DNA of 64,000 nucleotides from Ruminococcus sp. GTDB taxonomy: Bacteria; Bacillota; Clostridia; Oscillospirales; Acutalibacteraceae. The notes beneath the pieces were generated by a model. The model had not been told where the DNA came from, did no database searches, and saw nothing but the letters and a program-made list of their open reading frames with translations. The stretch lies in the NCBI GenBank assembly GCA_022768065.1, contig JALELS010000005.1:16319-80318 (forward strand), read 5' to 3'. Positions 36,455 through 45,979 of this stretch are shown one piece after another. The translations under genes and the position numbers were made by a program. Numbering within the stretch: position 1 is the stretch's first letter; every line of letters starts with the position of its first letter.

Positions 36455-37330
36455 TTAAGCTTTAATGTTTTCCTGAGATTTATCTACTTTGACAATTTCT
36501 GAAAAAGTCTTTTTAACATCAATACGGTCATAATACTGTTTAAATCTGACACACAGCTTAAAATTTCGGTCGCAATGCGGGCAGTAAAAATCCGCTCTGA
36601 AAGATTGGTTTACAAAGCGCCAGTCTTTTTTCTTTTTAACCTTTCCGCCGCACACATCGCAAACGCAATTAAATACCGAACGGTCGACTATCGGGTTATC
36701 AATATCACGTATAATATGCGGTTTATAGGCAAGCTTTTCGTAAAAGACGCGATTACACGGGCTTATGTAGCGCTTTAATTTTTCCGAGTCATTAACTTTT
36801 TTAAGGCAAGCCGCAGTGAGCAAGCTGTCGTCAAGCGCTCTGTGATGCGGAAACTCGTCCGGGTCAACCCCGAGCTCTACAGCCGCAGCGGACAAACCGA
36901 TTTGCTGTGAAGCCGGAGCCGAGGGTATAAAAGATTGACAATACTTTTGTGCGTCGCAATAATTTTTTACAAACGGGATACGATTTTTCTTTAAAAAGAA
37001 CTCATAGTTTTTAATAAGAGTTCTTATATCTCCGTCCCCCCAAGAGAAGAACACGTTTTCTTCTTCTCCGACCCATTTTCTGAACATAGAAAGGGCTGTA
37101 AAAAACGGCACACCGTTAGATATATCCTCGTTTGTAATATGCGTAAGCGCTTTTACCCTACCTTGCAGCTTTTTTCCGACCTGTGCCTTTACAATTACCG
37201 AAAACTCATCAATTACATTAAAATCTTTATCTACCTTGCATGCACCGAATTCAATAATTTCATTTATATATCCCTTTAGCTTTTTGCAATATGCATTATT
37301 CCACTCAAGGTCCATAATTATAAACTGCAT
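36455..37330 (-). CDS. DEDDh 3'-5' exonuclease with C-terminal zinc ribbon (KapD-like)
   Basis: 291 residues. The exonuclease core has ExoI FIIMDLEWN (Asp, Glu), ExoII around FFSWGDGDIRTL and ExoIII HHRALDDSLL, the His and Asp of a DEDDh nuclease. The region after residue 225 has CVCDVCGGK and YCPHCDRNF, two Cys pairs of a zinc ribbon, followed by a basic tail. The fusion suggests targeting to a nucleic acid or protein partner. The ribosome site (GGAG) lies 14 nt before the ATG, a little far. It closes the folate operon. Confidence 0.82.
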   Translation of the reverse strand: MQFIIMDLEWNNAYCKKLKGYINEIIEFGACKVDKDFNVIDEFSVIVKAQVGKKLQGRVKALTHITNEDISNGVPFFTALSMFRKWVGEEENVFFSWGDGDIRTLIKNYEFFLKKNRIPFVKNYCDAQKYCQSFIPSAPASQQIGLSAAAVELGVDPDEFPHHRALDDSLLTAACLKKVNDSEKLKRYISPCNRVFYEKLAYKPHIIRDIDNPIVDRSVFNCVCDVCGGKVKKKKDWRFVNQSFRADFYCPHCDRNFKLCVRFKQYYDRIDVKKTFSEIVKVDKSQENIKA

Positions 37331-37357
37331 AAATAGTTTTAATGCTCCTTAGTTATC

Positions 37358-37837
37358 TTATAATTCTGAATAGAACGTAACTGTATTGCCGTCACAGTTT
37401 TTAAAATTTTCGGAATAATCGCGGCCGAAAATTTTCATATCAGGGAAAATATCATGAAGCGGATAAAGAACAAAAGCTCTTTCAATTACCCTGGGATGCG
37501 GCAGTGTCAGTTCAGGTGTATTTATTGTCTCATTTTCATAAAACAGCAAATCGAGATCAATAATGCGCGGTCCGTTTTTAATTGTACGCACTCTTCCTAT
37601 GCCCGCTTCAATTCCGAGACAAACGCCGAGAAGAGCCCTTGAAGACAGTTCCGTTTCAACGGTCATAACACAATTTAAAAAATTATCCTGCTGATCATAT
37701 CCCCAAGGCTCGGTTTCATAAATAAACGATACCTCCGTAACCTTTGTTCCGGGTACTCGTCCCAATGCATTTTTTGCATCTCTGATATTTTGAAGTCTGT
37801 CACCGACATTCGTTCCGACACCGATTACTGCTTTCAT
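37358..37837 (-). CDS. folK: HPPK, 6-hydroxymethyl-7,8-dihydropterin pyrophosphokinase
   Basis: 159 residues, transferring pyrophosphate from ATP to 6-hydroxymethyl-dihydropterin. Motifs: GVGTNVGDRLQNI at the N-terminus, FIYETEPWGYDQQDNFLNC, and the Mg-binding PRIIDLDLLFY plus LPHPRVIERAFVLYPL near the end. The start overlaps the folB stop by 4 nt. It is the last folate gene in the cluster, with 27 nt to the nuclease gene. Confidence 0.94.
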   Translation of the reverse strand: MKAVIGVGTNVGDRLQNIRDAKNALGRVPGTKVTEVSFIYETEPWGYDQQDNFLNCVMTVETELSSRALLGVCLGIEAGIGRVRTIKNGPRIIDLDLLFYENETINTPELTLPHPRVIERAFVLYPLHDIFPDMKIFGRDYSENFKNCDGNTVTFYSEL

Positions 37838-38208
37838 ACTGCTACTCCGTTTCTGTCGCGCTCAATTGCAACCGCAACATAATCAAAATCCGCTTTAATA
37901 GGCGCATACGGTTTCTTCACCGTTATTTTTACCGATTTTATTTCAGTGAACTCATTTAACACAGCGTCGGCAACTGTTTGTGCCGCCTTTTCAAGCAAAT
38001 CAAATTTGTCGCTTAAAAAAGCTCTTCGTGCTGTTTTTATTATTTTTGCATAACTCACGGTATTCTCTACCATATCCGTTTGGCACGGAACATAAAGAGA
38101 AAGAAATGCGGTTATATCTAAAATAAAAAGCTGTCCGTCTTCTTTTTCTTCCGGATTTACACCGTGATATGCATAAAGCTTTAATCCGTTTACGATTATT
38201 TTATCCAT
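37834..38208 (-). CDS. folB: dihydroneopterin aldolase
   Basis: About 124 residues. It shows DKIIVNGLKLYAYHGVNPEEK, typical for FolB, and the catalytic Lys in VKKPYAPIKADFDYVAV. I start at the ATG at 38208, 4 nt after the folP stop, with GAGGGTGA upstream; an earlier in-frame codon would add a non-family stretch. It makes 6-hydroxymethyl-dihydropterin for FolK. Confidence 0.93.
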   Translation of the reverse strand: MDKIIVNGLKLYAYHGVNPEEKEDGQLFILDITAFLSLYVPCQTDMVENTVSYAKIIKTARRAFLSDKFDLLEKAAQTVADAVLNEFTEIKSVKITVKKPYAPIKADFDYVAVAIERDRNGVAV

Positions 38209-38212
38209 TACG

Positions 38213-39043
38213 TCACCCTCTGAATACGGCGTCAGCCATATCCGCCGCAATTTTTGACTCTTTCACTTCGTGCACACGTATCATATCCGTTCCTCCGAAA
38301 ACAGCAGCCGTATCTGCGGCTATTGTTCCAAACACACAGTTTTCCGCGTCAGAGTGCGAAGCCGCTTTAATTACACGTTTGTTTGAAAGAGCTGTAAGCA
38401 GCATAACGTCTTGCCTTTTCAACAGATTTATATTTCTTATAAGAGTCAGATTGTCATCATAATCTTTACCAAACCCTATACCCATATCAAGACAAATCTG
38501 TTCCTTTTTTATACCGAAATCCTCGCATTTTTTTAGCATATCGTCAAAAAAAGCATTTACATTTTCAACTACGTTTTCTTTGTAGTCCGTCATATTATCG
38601 GCATCACCGCCGCCTGTATGCATAACTATCCATCCTGCATCGTATTGTTTCACCAAGGACGACATATCCGGGTTAAATTTACCGCTTACATCATTAACCA
38701 CAGCCACCCCGTGTTCAAGGCAGAATTCCGCAACAGCCGGATAAAACGTATCAACCGAGGTCGGAACAGAGAGCTTCGGAACTATTACATCAATATAGTC
38801 TTTTATAATTGAGAGCTCCTCTTTTTCGGAAAGCTCTTTGTGCCCCGGCCTTGTGGATTGTGCGCCGATATCTATTATATCGGCTCCGTCGTTTTGCATT
38901 TGCAAGGCGTGAGAAAGCGCTGCCTCGGGTGAATTCCACTTGCCGCCGTCATAAAATGAATCAGGTGTTACGTTTAAAATACCCATCACATATGTACGTG
39001 TATTTAACTCAAAACTAAAGTTTTTTCCGCGAAAACAGAACAT
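38213..39043 (-). CDS. folP: dihydropteroate synthase
   Basis: 276 residues. The signature MGILNVTPDSFYDGG (pterin site) and DIIDIGAQSTRPG (pABA side, the region where sulfonamide resistance arises) are present; later VVNDVSG and the Lys/Arg-rich C-terminal IRVHEVKESK. It condenses hydroxymethyl-dihydropterin pyrophosphate with pABA. The ATG is 1 nt after the folE stop. Confidence 0.95.
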   Translation of the reverse strand: MFCFRGKNFSFELNTRTYVMGILNVTPDSFYDGGKWNSPEAALSHALQMQNDGADIIDIGAQSTRPGHKELSEKEELSIIKDYIDVIVPKLSVPTSVDTFYPAVAEFCLEHGVAVVNDVSGKFNPDMSSLVKQYDAGWIVMHTGGGDADNMTDYKENVVENVNAFFDDMLKKCEDFGIKKEQICLDMGIGFGKDYDDNLTLIRNINLLKRQDVMLLTALSNKRVIKAASHSDAENCVFGTIAADTAAVFGGTDMIRVHEVKESKIAADMADAVFRG

Positions 39044-39044
39044 T

Positions 39045-39608
39045 TTATTTTGCCCCCCTCAAAAGTGACATTACTTCGGCGCGCGTTCTGGCGTCTTTTC
39101 GCATCGACCCGCGCAACGCCGATGTAAAAGTAGTGGCCCCCGCCGCTCTCGCACCTCGCATTGTCATACAGAGGTGCTCAGCCTCAATAACAACCGCAAC
39201 GCCTTTCGGTGAGAGGTTTTCCTCAAGGAAATCCGCAATCTGTGAAGTCAGACGTTCCTGAAGCTGCGGCCTTTTGGCAAAATCCGAAACAATTCTCGCA
39301 AGCTTTGAAAGACCTATCACCTTCCCGTCAGACGGAATATATGCGATATGAGCTTTGCCGATAAAAGGGAGCAAATGATGCTCGCACATAGAATACATCG
39401 GTATATCCCTGACTACAACCATTTCATCGTTATCGCCCTCGTCAAATACCTTCAGCAGTCTGTGTGGGTCGCTGTCAAGCCCGGCAAATATCTCTTCATA
39501 CATGTTTGCTACACGTTTAGGCGTTTCGACAAGGCCCTCTCTGTCGGGGTTTTCGCCTATCGCTATCAGAATTTCTCTTACGGCTTTTTCAATTCTCGCT
39601 TTATCCAT
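39045..39608 (-). CDS. folE: GTP cyclohydrolase I
   Basis: 187 residues, first step of folate synthesis from GTP. The zinc Cys and His are in [21 protein letters not shown] and the second Cys in [11 protein letters not shown]. The order in this operon is folE, folP, folB, folK, so the pterin branch is complete apart from the dephosphorylation step, which is not in the window. It begins 11 nt after the transglutaminase-like gene. Confidence 0.96.
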   Translation of the reverse strand: MDKARIEKAVREILIAIGENPDREGLVETPKRVANMYEEIFAGLDSDPHRLLKVFDEGDNDEMVVVRDIPMYSMCEHHLLPFIGKAHIAYIPSDGKVIGLSKLARIVSDFAKRPQLQERLTSQIADFLEENLSPKGVAVVIEAEHLCMTMRGARAAGATTFTSALRGSMRKDARTRAEVMSLLRGAK

Positions 39609-39619
39609 TTAATTAACCT

Positions 39620-40756
39620 CTATTCAAAAACAAACTGTACTGTGTAAATATCGTCATCTTCGGTATATGAAACAGACGAAAACTTTTTCCCGCATTGTTT
39701 GTTTACATCATTCAAAACATCGTAAATACCGCTTTTGTCCGCTAAATTTTTAACGGCCTTATTAAGCGCATCTGCATTGTCAAAGCATATTTCAATTTCA
39801 TTACCGTTGTTTTTAACATTACTTACCGCAGCCGAAGTCATAATTTTCTTTTTGTTTTTGGTAAAATCATTAAACATCAAATTATTTACTATAAAATAGT
39901 TTGCATCAGTCGAAACACAATTGTTGTCACTCGGAGCCAAATTGAAGTGATTTGTTTTTATCATATCATCGGACAAATTAAAATATGAATGGCTGACTAC
40001 CGCACCCTCGTTGTCATAATCATCCCATGTAAGGTCAAGGTGATATTTTTTGCCGCCGATATTTACAATATTCCACATATGGCTTTCGGTTTTACCGTCC
40101 GAATTAGTAGCATCACCGCAAATCAAATAATTTATTACCGATAACTTATCAAGAAGCAGTTTTGCGGCTCTCGCATAACCCTCACAAACAGCCTCACCGT
40201 TTATAACGGCATCGTATGACGAGCCCTTTAAATCCTCACCGTCATTATATACATAAGTGCATTTATCGCAAATATAGTCATGGGCAAGCAGTTCTTTTTC
40301 ATATTCACTGCTGTTATCTGGAACTGTCTTTAAGAACTCCGAAACAGCCGTATTCAACTCATTTGTCTTTCTGTCGCATTCATCCTTATCCGCCGAGTAT
40401 TCAGGCACATAAAAGAACTTATTTCTCTCGGATTCGACAGCGCTTGTCAAACCAAAGCACAATATTCCCGGGTTATCATATGTAACCGCATAAAACACTT
40501 TGCCGAATTCATCCTCATCAATTTGAGGAATCTCAACTTTTTCCGGATGTTCGCTGACATTATTAACAATAAGAGTGTAAGCAATTTTACCGTTATCGGA
40601 AAGCCGATTATAATAATATCTTGACGGGTCATTTTCGTATATCAGCTTTACCGAAGAGAAGTCGGTCGGCAGGTTAGATGTCAGTAGTTTACACGACGAA
40701 AATAATAGAGCCAAACACAGGGCCAGCGGCAATAAAACTCTAAGTTTATTTTTCAT
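39620..40756 (-). CDS. secreted transglutaminase-like lipoprotein
   Basis: 378 residues, with a lipobox (LFSSC) near residue 22. The middle holds a transglutaminase-like cysteine peptidase core: Cys in GEAVCEGYARA, His in ESHMWNIVNI and Asp in HLDLTWDD, in the right order and spacing. An N-terminal 130-residue domain of unknown fold precedes it. Such proteins are thought to be cell-surface peptidases or crosslinkers; the target is not known. The ATG overlaps the end of the LCP-like gene by 11 nt. Confidence 0.85.
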   Translation of the reverse strand: MKNKLRVLLPLALCLALLFSSCKLLTSNLPTDFSSVKLIYENDPSRYYYNRLSDNGKIAYTLIVNNVSEHPEKVEIPQIDEDEFGKVFYAVTYDNPGILCFGLTSAVESERNKFFYVPEYSADKDECDRKTNELNTAVSEFLKTVPDNSSEYEKELLAHDYICDKCTYVYNDGEDLKGSSYDAVINGEAVCEGYARAAKLLLDKLSVINYLICGDATNSDGKTESHMWNIVNIGGKKYHLDLTWDDYDNEGAVVSHSYFNLSDDMIKTNHFNLAPSDNNCVSTDANYFIVNNLMFNDFTKNKKKIMTSAAVSNVKNNGNEIEICFDNADALNKAVKNLADKSGIYDVLNDVNKQCGKKFSSVSYTEDDDIYTVQFVFE

Positions 40757-41612
40757 TTTTCTTGGTTACCTCCGGAAATTCATTTGCCGCAGAAGCAACA
40801 TTTCCGCTTGCCTCCTGAACAAAGGAGGTCAGAACGGAAGAAACTTTCGAATAATCCACAACGGAAATATCTGTATCGGTGTTATTCATAATAAAGTTAA
40901 ATAATGTATCCTGCGATGGAATATTTTTTGCTGTCATTAAAGTATTCAAAAGAGAAACAGCAGCGTCCCGTCTACCGGAATTATCTGCATATAAAAAGTA
41001 TTTACAAAACAAATCGGAAGTTAGATTTTGGTCGCCTGCGTCAAGCAATAAAGAAAAATCCGCTCCTTTGTAGTTAATATCCGAGGGGATGCGGACGGTA
41101 ACGTCACCTGTTTTTGATATGATCTTTTTAAGCTGTGACTGGCTCATTTTAATGTATTTAGTAAAGCTGAGTCCCGAAAAATCGGAAATCGGCTTTTCAA
41201 GTGCGGCGGCACCGCCTTTTTGATAAATGTCTTTAAGGCTGCCGGAAGATACAGAAGTGTCTGCCGGTAGCTGCACCACGGAAATACACTTTATATCCAT
41301 ATTACAGTCAAGAGCCGAAATACTGATAAGAGAACCCGAGTCATCAGTAAATACAAGCAAAACACCCGCTCTGCCCGACAAAGCAGCAGAAGAAGCGGCT
41401 GTCGAATCGGAAGTCGAAGCAGCCGAATCAGTTGTACTTTGCACTAAATTATTTAAATTAAAATCAACCGACTTCATAAAAATAAATACCGAAATTGTAC
41501 CCAATATCACAACAAAAGAGGCAAAAGCGATGATAAAAGAACGCATTTTTTTCTGCTTAGCCTGTTTTTCGCTCGAAAAATCCAAATCACGTATTTTTTT
41601 CTTTGGTTTCAT
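40746..41612 (-). CDS. degenerate LytR-CpsA-Psr-like membrane protein
   Basis: About 288 residues: a basic N-terminus, one membrane helix (near 25-47), a Ser/Thr/Ala-rich linker and an extracellular domain. The domain follows LCP (wall-polymer ligase) order: LLVFTDDSGSLISISAL, then VVQLPADTSV where LCP has SIPRDT, a GG segment, a later VTVRIPSDINYKG, and YADNSGRRDAAV near the end. The Arg of SIPRDT is Ala, so ligase activity is doubtful. The ATG at 41612 is chosen; the upstream frame is a hydrophobic artefact. It heads the operon into the folate genes. Confidence 0.6.
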   Translation of the reverse strand: MKPKKKIRDLDFSSEKQAKQKKMRSFIIAFASFVVILGTISVFIFMKSVDFNLNNLVQSTTDSAASTSDSTAASSAALSGRAGVLLVFTDDSGSLISISALDCNMDIKCISVVQLPADTSVSSGSLKDIYQKGGAAALEKPISDFSGLSFTKYIKMSQSQLKKIISKTGDVTVRIPSDINYKGADFSLLLDAGDQNLTSDLFCKYFLYADNSGRRDAAVSLLNTLMTAKNIPSQDTLFNFIMNNTDTDISVVDYSKVSSVLTSFVQEASGNVASAANEFPEVTKKNEK

Positions 41613-41642
41613 CGTCTCACCGCCCAAAAATAAGTAGTATAT

Positions 41643-41648
41643 ATTGTA
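41643..41648 (-). promoter_or_regulatory. extended -10 promoter for the LCP-like/folate operon
   Basis: TGTTACAAT (TGn plus TACAAT) on the minus strand, 31 nt upstream of the ATG. No good -35 was seen. Confidence 0.45.
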
Positions 41649-41737
41649 ACACAAACGCAGTAATAATAAAAGATATAATAAAGTTAATTTAATCTTTGCC
41701 GCAATCGCATGTACCGCAGAAACTCTTAACACAAAAA

Positions 41738-41761
41738 GACCGGCTGCAAAAGCAACCGGTC
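41738..41761 (-). terminator. terminator after clpX
   Basis: GACCGGCTGC pairs with GCAACCGGTC (one mismatch), loop AAAA, followed on the minus strand by TTTTTGTG. Confidence 0.85.
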
Positions 41762-41767
41762 AAACAT

Positions 41768-43075
41768 TTAACCGACATTTTTGGGTCCGGCAGAAGTTTT
41801 GGCTCTGAGTTTTTCTTTCACAGAGCTTTTTGCCGTTTCAGTAAGCGGTTTTTCGCCGTTTAAAACGCAGTCCTTTGTTATGACAACCTTTTTAACATCG
41901 CTGTCCGACGGGATATCATACATAACGGGCAATAATGTTTTTTCCATTATCGCACGGAGCCCTCTTGCGCCGGCCTTTTTTTCAAGAGTCAGATCCGCAA
42001 CCGCAGATAGTGCGTCATCGCAAAATTCCAACTCAACACCGTCCATTTTGAAGAGCTCCTTAAACTGTTTAAGAAGTGCGTTCTTAGGTTCGGTTAAAAT
42101 TCTTATAAGCGCTTCTCTGTCAAGATTATTAAGTGTGGTTATAACAGGAAGTCTGCCGACAAGTTCCGGTATAAGTCCGTATTTCACCAAATCCTGAGGG
42201 ATAACCTTTGAATATATCTTTTCTGTTTCCAAATTGGATCTATCCAAAACTTTACCGCCAAAGCCGAGAGTAGACTTGCCGGTACGGTTTTCAACGATTT
42301 TTTCTATTCCGTCAAAAGCACCGCCGCAGATAAACAGGATATTAGTTGTGTCTATTTGAATAAACTCCTGCTGAGGATGCTTTCTGCCACCCTGTGGCGG
42401 AACATTGGAAACAGTACCCTCGAGTATTTTCAGCAGAGCCTGCTGAACGCCCTCACCGCTGACATCACGTGTTATAGACGGGTTTTCGGACTTTCTCGCA
42501 ATCTTATCTATTTCATCGACATATATTATACCTTTTTCGGCTTTTTCGACATCATAGTCAGCTGCCTGAATAAGTCTTAGCAATATATTTTCAACATCTT
42601 CGCCGACATATCCCGCTTCTGTAAGAGTCGTTGCATCTGCAATTGCAAACGGAACATCAAGTATTTTGGCAAGGGTTTGCGCGAGCATTGTTTTGCCGAC
42701 GCCCGTAGGGCCTAAAAGTATAACATTGCTTTTTTGTATATCCACATCGCTTTTAGCGCCGAAATATATTCTTTTATAATGGTTATATACAGCAACGCTC
42801 AATGCAACTTTCGCATCATCTTGCCCTACCACATATTCGTCGAGAAGTTTTTTTATGTCGTGAGGCTTCGGAAGCGGTTTATCGGTTTGCTCTCTGTTTT
42901 TTCTGACGTGATTAAATCCGCCGCCGTCTTCGATTATCTCGAGACAAAGTTCAATACAGTTATCGCAAATGCAAACTCCGCCGGGCCCTGCAACGAGTTT
43001 TCCGACTTCGTCCTGCGTTTTGCCGCAAAACGAGCAACGCATAGTCTTACCTTTGCTGTCATTATCTCTTGACAT
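41768..43075 (-). CDS. clpX: ClpX, ATPase of the ClpXP protease
   Basis: About 435 residues. The N-terminal C4 zinc domain ([12 protein letters not shown], then CICDNC) is followed by the AAA+ module: Walker [10 protein letters not shown], the GYVGEDVEN pore-1 loop, Walker [11 protein letters not shown]. The last 20 residues are a basic non-conserved tail. ClpX unfolds tagged proteins and feeds them to ClpP. I start at the ATG at 43075, with GGAGG upstream; the codon before it is a TTG. It follows clpP with 17 nt between. Confidence 0.96.
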   Translation of the reverse strand: MSRDNDSKGKTMRCSFCGKTQDEVGKLVAGPGGVCICDNCIELCLEIIEDGGGFNHVRKNREQTDKPLPKPHDIKKLLDEYVVGQDDAKVALSVAVYNHYKRIYFGAKSDVDIQKSNVILLGPTGVGKTMLAQTLAKILDVPFAIADATTLTEAGYVGEDVENILLRLIQAADYDVEKAEKGIIYVDEIDKIARKSENPSITRDVSGEGVQQALLKILEGTVSNVPPQGGRKHPQQEFIQIDTTNILFICGGAFDGIEKIVENRTGKSTLGFGGKVLDRSNLETEKIYSKVIPQDLVKYGLIPELVGRLPVITTLNNLDREALIRILTEPKNALLKQFKELFKMDGVELEFCDDALSAVADLTLEKKAGARGLRAIMEKTLLPVMYDIPSDSDVKKVVITKDCVLNGEKPLTETAKSSVKEKLRAKTSAGPKNVG

Positions 43076-43092
43076 CAAAAATTCCTCCGAAA

Positions 43093-43674
43093 TTATCTCT
43101 TGTAAAGTATTTTATCGACAAGGCCGTAATCAAGCGCTTCATCGGCCGACATAAAGTTATCGCGCTCGGTATCTTTGGCGATTATATCTATCGGTTTGCC
43201 TGTATTATCGGCAAGAATCTTGTTAAGTCTTTCTCTTATCTTGAGAATCTGCTTTGCGGTAATTTCAATCTCAGTAGCCTGACCCTGAGCTCCGCCGGAA
43301 GGCTGGTGAATCATTATTTCGCTGTTAGGTAAAGCAAATCTCTTACCCTTTGCACCGGAAGAAAGAAGAAATGCGCCCATGCTGGCAGCCATACCCATAC
43401 AAATGGTAGATACATCGCACTTAATATACTGCATTGTATCATATATAGCAAAACCTGCGGTAACAGATCCGCCGGGGCTGTTGATGTAAAGGCTTATATC
43501 CTTTTCGGGATCCTGCCCCTCAAGATATAAAAGCTGTGCAACAACAAGGCTTGCGGTAGCATCGTTTACTTCATCAGATAAAACTATAATCCTGTCATTT
43601 AAAAGACGGGAAAAAATGTCATACGAACGCTCTCCGCGTGAAGACTGTTCGATTACATAAGGGACTAATGCCAT
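43093..43674 (-). CDS. clpP: ClpP serine protease subunit
   Basis: 193 residues, self-compartmentalising serine protease. The N-terminal [20 protein letters not shown], catalytic Ser in [11 protein letters not shown] (near residue 98), His in [12 protein letters not shown] and Asp in DTERDNFMS are all in place. GGAGG precedes the ATG. The gene order is tig-clpP-clpX, as in most Firmicutes and Proteobacteria. A GC-rich hairpin lies upstream, between tig and clpP. Confidence 0.97.
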   Translation of the reverse strand: MALVPYVIEQSSRGERSYDIFSRLLNDRIIVLSDEVNDATASLVVAQLLYLEGQDPEKDISLYINSPGGSVTAGFAIYDTMQYIKCDVSTICMGMAASMGAFLLSSGAKGKRFALPNSEIMIHQPSGGAQGQATEIEITAKQILKIRERLNKILADNTGKPIDIIAKDTERDNFMSADEALDYGLVDKILYKR

Positions 43675-43694
43675 GGTTTTTCCTCCTAAAATCC

Positions 43695-43723
43695 TGCGGC
43701 GAAACGCAAAAGCGCCCGCCGCA
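43695..43723 (-). promoter_or_regulatory. GC-rich hairpin between tig and clpP
   Basis: TGCGGCG pairs with CGCCGCA on the minus strand with a 15-nt loop; only GGATTTTAGG follows, so it is an attenuator or RNA-processing site rather than a clear terminator. Confidence 0.5.
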
Positions 43724-43761
43724 TAAAATCGCTTTTAGATTATTGGAATAAAAACCGAATT

Positions 43762-45165
43762 TTATTCCGCTTTATCAGCCGACTTCTTATCAGCTGCTTT
43801 TTCGGCAGTCTTTTTTGCTGCCGGTTTTTTAGTGGTTGTCTTTTTTGCCGCCGGTTTCTTTTCGGCTGTCTTCTTTGCAGCCTTTTCCTCGGTTACAACA
43901 GCACTGTCAACAATCAAATCTATTGCTTTTCTTGAAGCGAGCTCCGGCTTGAGAGACTCAGCGGAAACAGCTTTTTTGATAGTGTCTATATCCATATTAT
44001 ATGCATCTGCATATTTCTTGTATTCCGCTTCTATGTCCTCTTCGGTAACCTCAATTTTCTCTTTCTCAATAATCTTTTCAAGAGCCAAATTAAGTCTTAC
44101 CTGAGTTTCCGCTCTCTCTTTAAAACCTTCACGGAAGCCTTTCATATCCATACCGGTATATTTAAGGTATGTTTCAAGTTTCAAGCCCTGAGACCGGAGA
44201 CGATAAGAATATTCGTTAACGTCATCATCAATCGTCTTTTCAATCATAGCCTCGGGAATTTCAGCCTTTACACCCTTTGCAACTTCCTCAAGAAGAGCAT
44301 TATGAAGCTCATTTTCGGCGTCGTCATTTTTTCTCTTTTCAAGCTGTTTCTTGATGTCCTTTTTAAGCTCGTCGAGAGTGTCAAATTCGCTGACATCCTT
44401 GGCAAATTCATCATCAAGGGCCGGTACTTCTTTGACCTTGATTCCGTGGAGTTTAATCTTGAATACAGCATCTTTGGAAGCAAGATCAGCCTGATAATCA
44501 TCCGGGAATTTAACATTTATATCAAATTCATCGCCGATTTTATGGCCGATAATCTGATCCTCAAAGCCGGGAATAAACTGATTTGAGCCTATTGTAAGCT
44601 CATATTTTTCAGCCTTTCCACCCTCAAACGCCTTACCGTCAACAAAGCCCTCAAAGTCGATAACAACTATATCGTTCTTTTTAACTGCTCTGTCATCAAC
44701 GTCCGAAATAGTTGAATTCTGCTCCTGCATTCTTGCAAGTTCAGCCTTAACTTCATCTGCCGAAACCTTGGTGGATTTCTTGGTAGCCTTAAGGCCCTTA
44801 TACTCGCCGAGTTCTATCTCTGGTTTAACGGTTACCTTAAACTTCATGGTAACTCCGTCTTTGCCCATCTCTGGAATTTCAAGGTCATAAGGTGTATCTA
44901 CCGGCTCAAGCTTAGCATCCTCGATAGCGGAAGCTACTGCATCGGGATATATAGCCTCAAGAGCGTCCTCATAGAATACGCCCTCGCCGTAATATTTTTC
45001 AATAAAAGCACGCGGAGCCTTACCTTTTCTGAATCCCGGAATGGTAATGTTCTTTCTCTGCTTAAGATAAGCCTTTGTAACAGCATCCTTAAAAGTGTCG
45101 CCGTCTACGCTTACTTCAAGCTCCCAAACATTGGTATCCACCTTGTTTGAAGATTTTAAACTCAT
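43762..45165 (-). CDS. tig: trigger factor with a Lys/Ala-rich C-terminal tail
   Basis: 467 residues, ribosome-bound chaperone. The ribosome-binding loop GFRKGKAPRAF is near residue 43, the FKBP-type PPIase domain near 150-240 (FEGFVDGKAFEGG), then the helical chaperone arms to about 425. The last 40 residues (428-467) are made of KKTAEKKPAAKK-type repeats, resembling histone-H1-like tails and absent from normal trigger factors. GGAGG precedes the ATG. An extended -10 (TGTTATAAT) lies upstream at 45201. Confidence 0.95.
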   Translation of the reverse strand: MSLKSSNKVDTNVWELEVSVDGDTFKDAVTKAYLKQRKNITIPGFRKGKAPRAFIEKYYGEGVFYEDALEAIYPDAVASAIEDAKLEPVDTPYDLEIPEMGKDGVTMKFKVTVKPEIELGEYKGLKATKKSTKVSADEVKAELARMQEQNSTISDVDDRAVKKNDIVVIDFEGFVDGKAFEGGKAEKYELTIGSNQFIPGFEDQIIGHKIGDEFDINVKFPDDYQADLASKDAVFKIKLHGIKVKEVPALDDEFAKDVSEFDTLDELKKDIKKQLEKRKNDDAENELHNALLEEVAKGVKAEIPEAMIEKTIDDDVNEYSYRLRSQGLKLETYLKYTGMDMKGFREGFKERAETQVRLNLALEKIIEKEKIEVTEEDIEAEYKKYADAYNMDIDTIKKAVSAESLKPELASRKAIDLIVDSAVVTEEKAAKKTAEKKPAAKKTTTKKPAAKKTAEKAADKKSADKAE

Positions 45166-45200
45166 ACAAATTCCTCCTGAATATTTACAGTAACTATGGT

Positions 45201-45209
45201 ATTATAACA
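45201..45209 (-). promoter_or_regulatory. extended -10 promoter for tig-clpP-clpX
   Basis: TGTTATAAT on the minus strand, 36 nt upstream of the tig ATG; the -35 is weak. Confidence 0.55.
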
Positions 45210-45240
45210 GATAAGACCTTAAATTACCATACTTTTTTTA

Positions 45241-45936
45241 TTAATTTATTTTTTCTATCAGTTTAGGGCAGAATTTAAGATAATCTGCCGATAGTAGTTG
45301 AAAATGGATGCCGTCCTTTTCACCGTTAAAAGAGTTATGAACAGAAGCGCTGTGAAGATGTGCATAATAGCATCTTTTAATATTTTTTTCAACAAGGACA
45401 TTATATATCGTATCACAGATTTGCAAGTTGCTTATCGGCGGATAGTGTAAAAACACAACAGGCTCGCCGCCTAATTTTTCGCCGCATTCTATTGAACGTC
45501 GAAGTCTTTCGGCTTCACGTTTTACAACTTTTTTGTCAAGATCGCTTTCCGCGTCAAAGAACCAGCCTCTCGTTCCGCAAATACTGATGTCACCAACCCT
45601 GTATGCGTTGTTGTGCAAAACAGACAGTGTTTCAAATTTGTTTTCTAAAAAAAACTCGTCCATTTTTTTCTTGGTGTTCCACCAATAATCGTGATTGCCC
45701 TTCATTATTATCTTTTTGCCGGGCAAAGAATTCAGCAGTTCAAAGTCCTTGTATGCTTCGGAAAGAGACATTCCCCAAGACACATCACCCATTATAACAA
45801 CGGTATCGCCTCGGTCAACTACCCTATTCCAATTTGAAACAAGTCTATCAACATAGTTGTCCCACCCGCGAAAAATATTCATCGGTTTATCGGTGCCAAG
45901 CGACAAATGAGTATCGCCGATAGCAAATAAAGACAT
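45241..45936 (-). CDS. metallophosphoesterase
   Basis: About 231 residues of the calcineurin-like phosphoesterase fold. Metal-binding motifs: FAIGDTHLS, the Asp in VIMGDVSWG, the catalytic KGNHDYWW, the His in FLHYPPI and the His pair in YYAHLHSASVH. Substrate not recognisable. CGGAG sits 8 nt before the ATG at 45936; an upstream in-frame start gives a short extra stretch without a ribosome site. It lies between thrC and tig with no terminator on either side. Confidence 0.87.
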   Translation of the reverse strand: MSLFAIGDTHLSLGTDKPMNIFRGWDNYVDRLVSNWNRVVDRGDTVVIMGDVSWGMSLSEAYKDFELLNSLPGKKIIMKGNHDYWWNTKKKMDEFFLENKFETLSVLHNNAYRVGDISICGTRGWFFDAESDLDKKVVKREAERLRRSIECGEKLGGEPVVFLHYPPISNLQICDTIYNVLVEKNIKRCYYAHLHSASVHNSFNGEKDGIHFQLLSADYLKFCPKLIEKIN

Positions 45937-45979
45937 AGCAAAACTCCGTTCAGACAACAAAATTTCAGAAGTGAACAGA

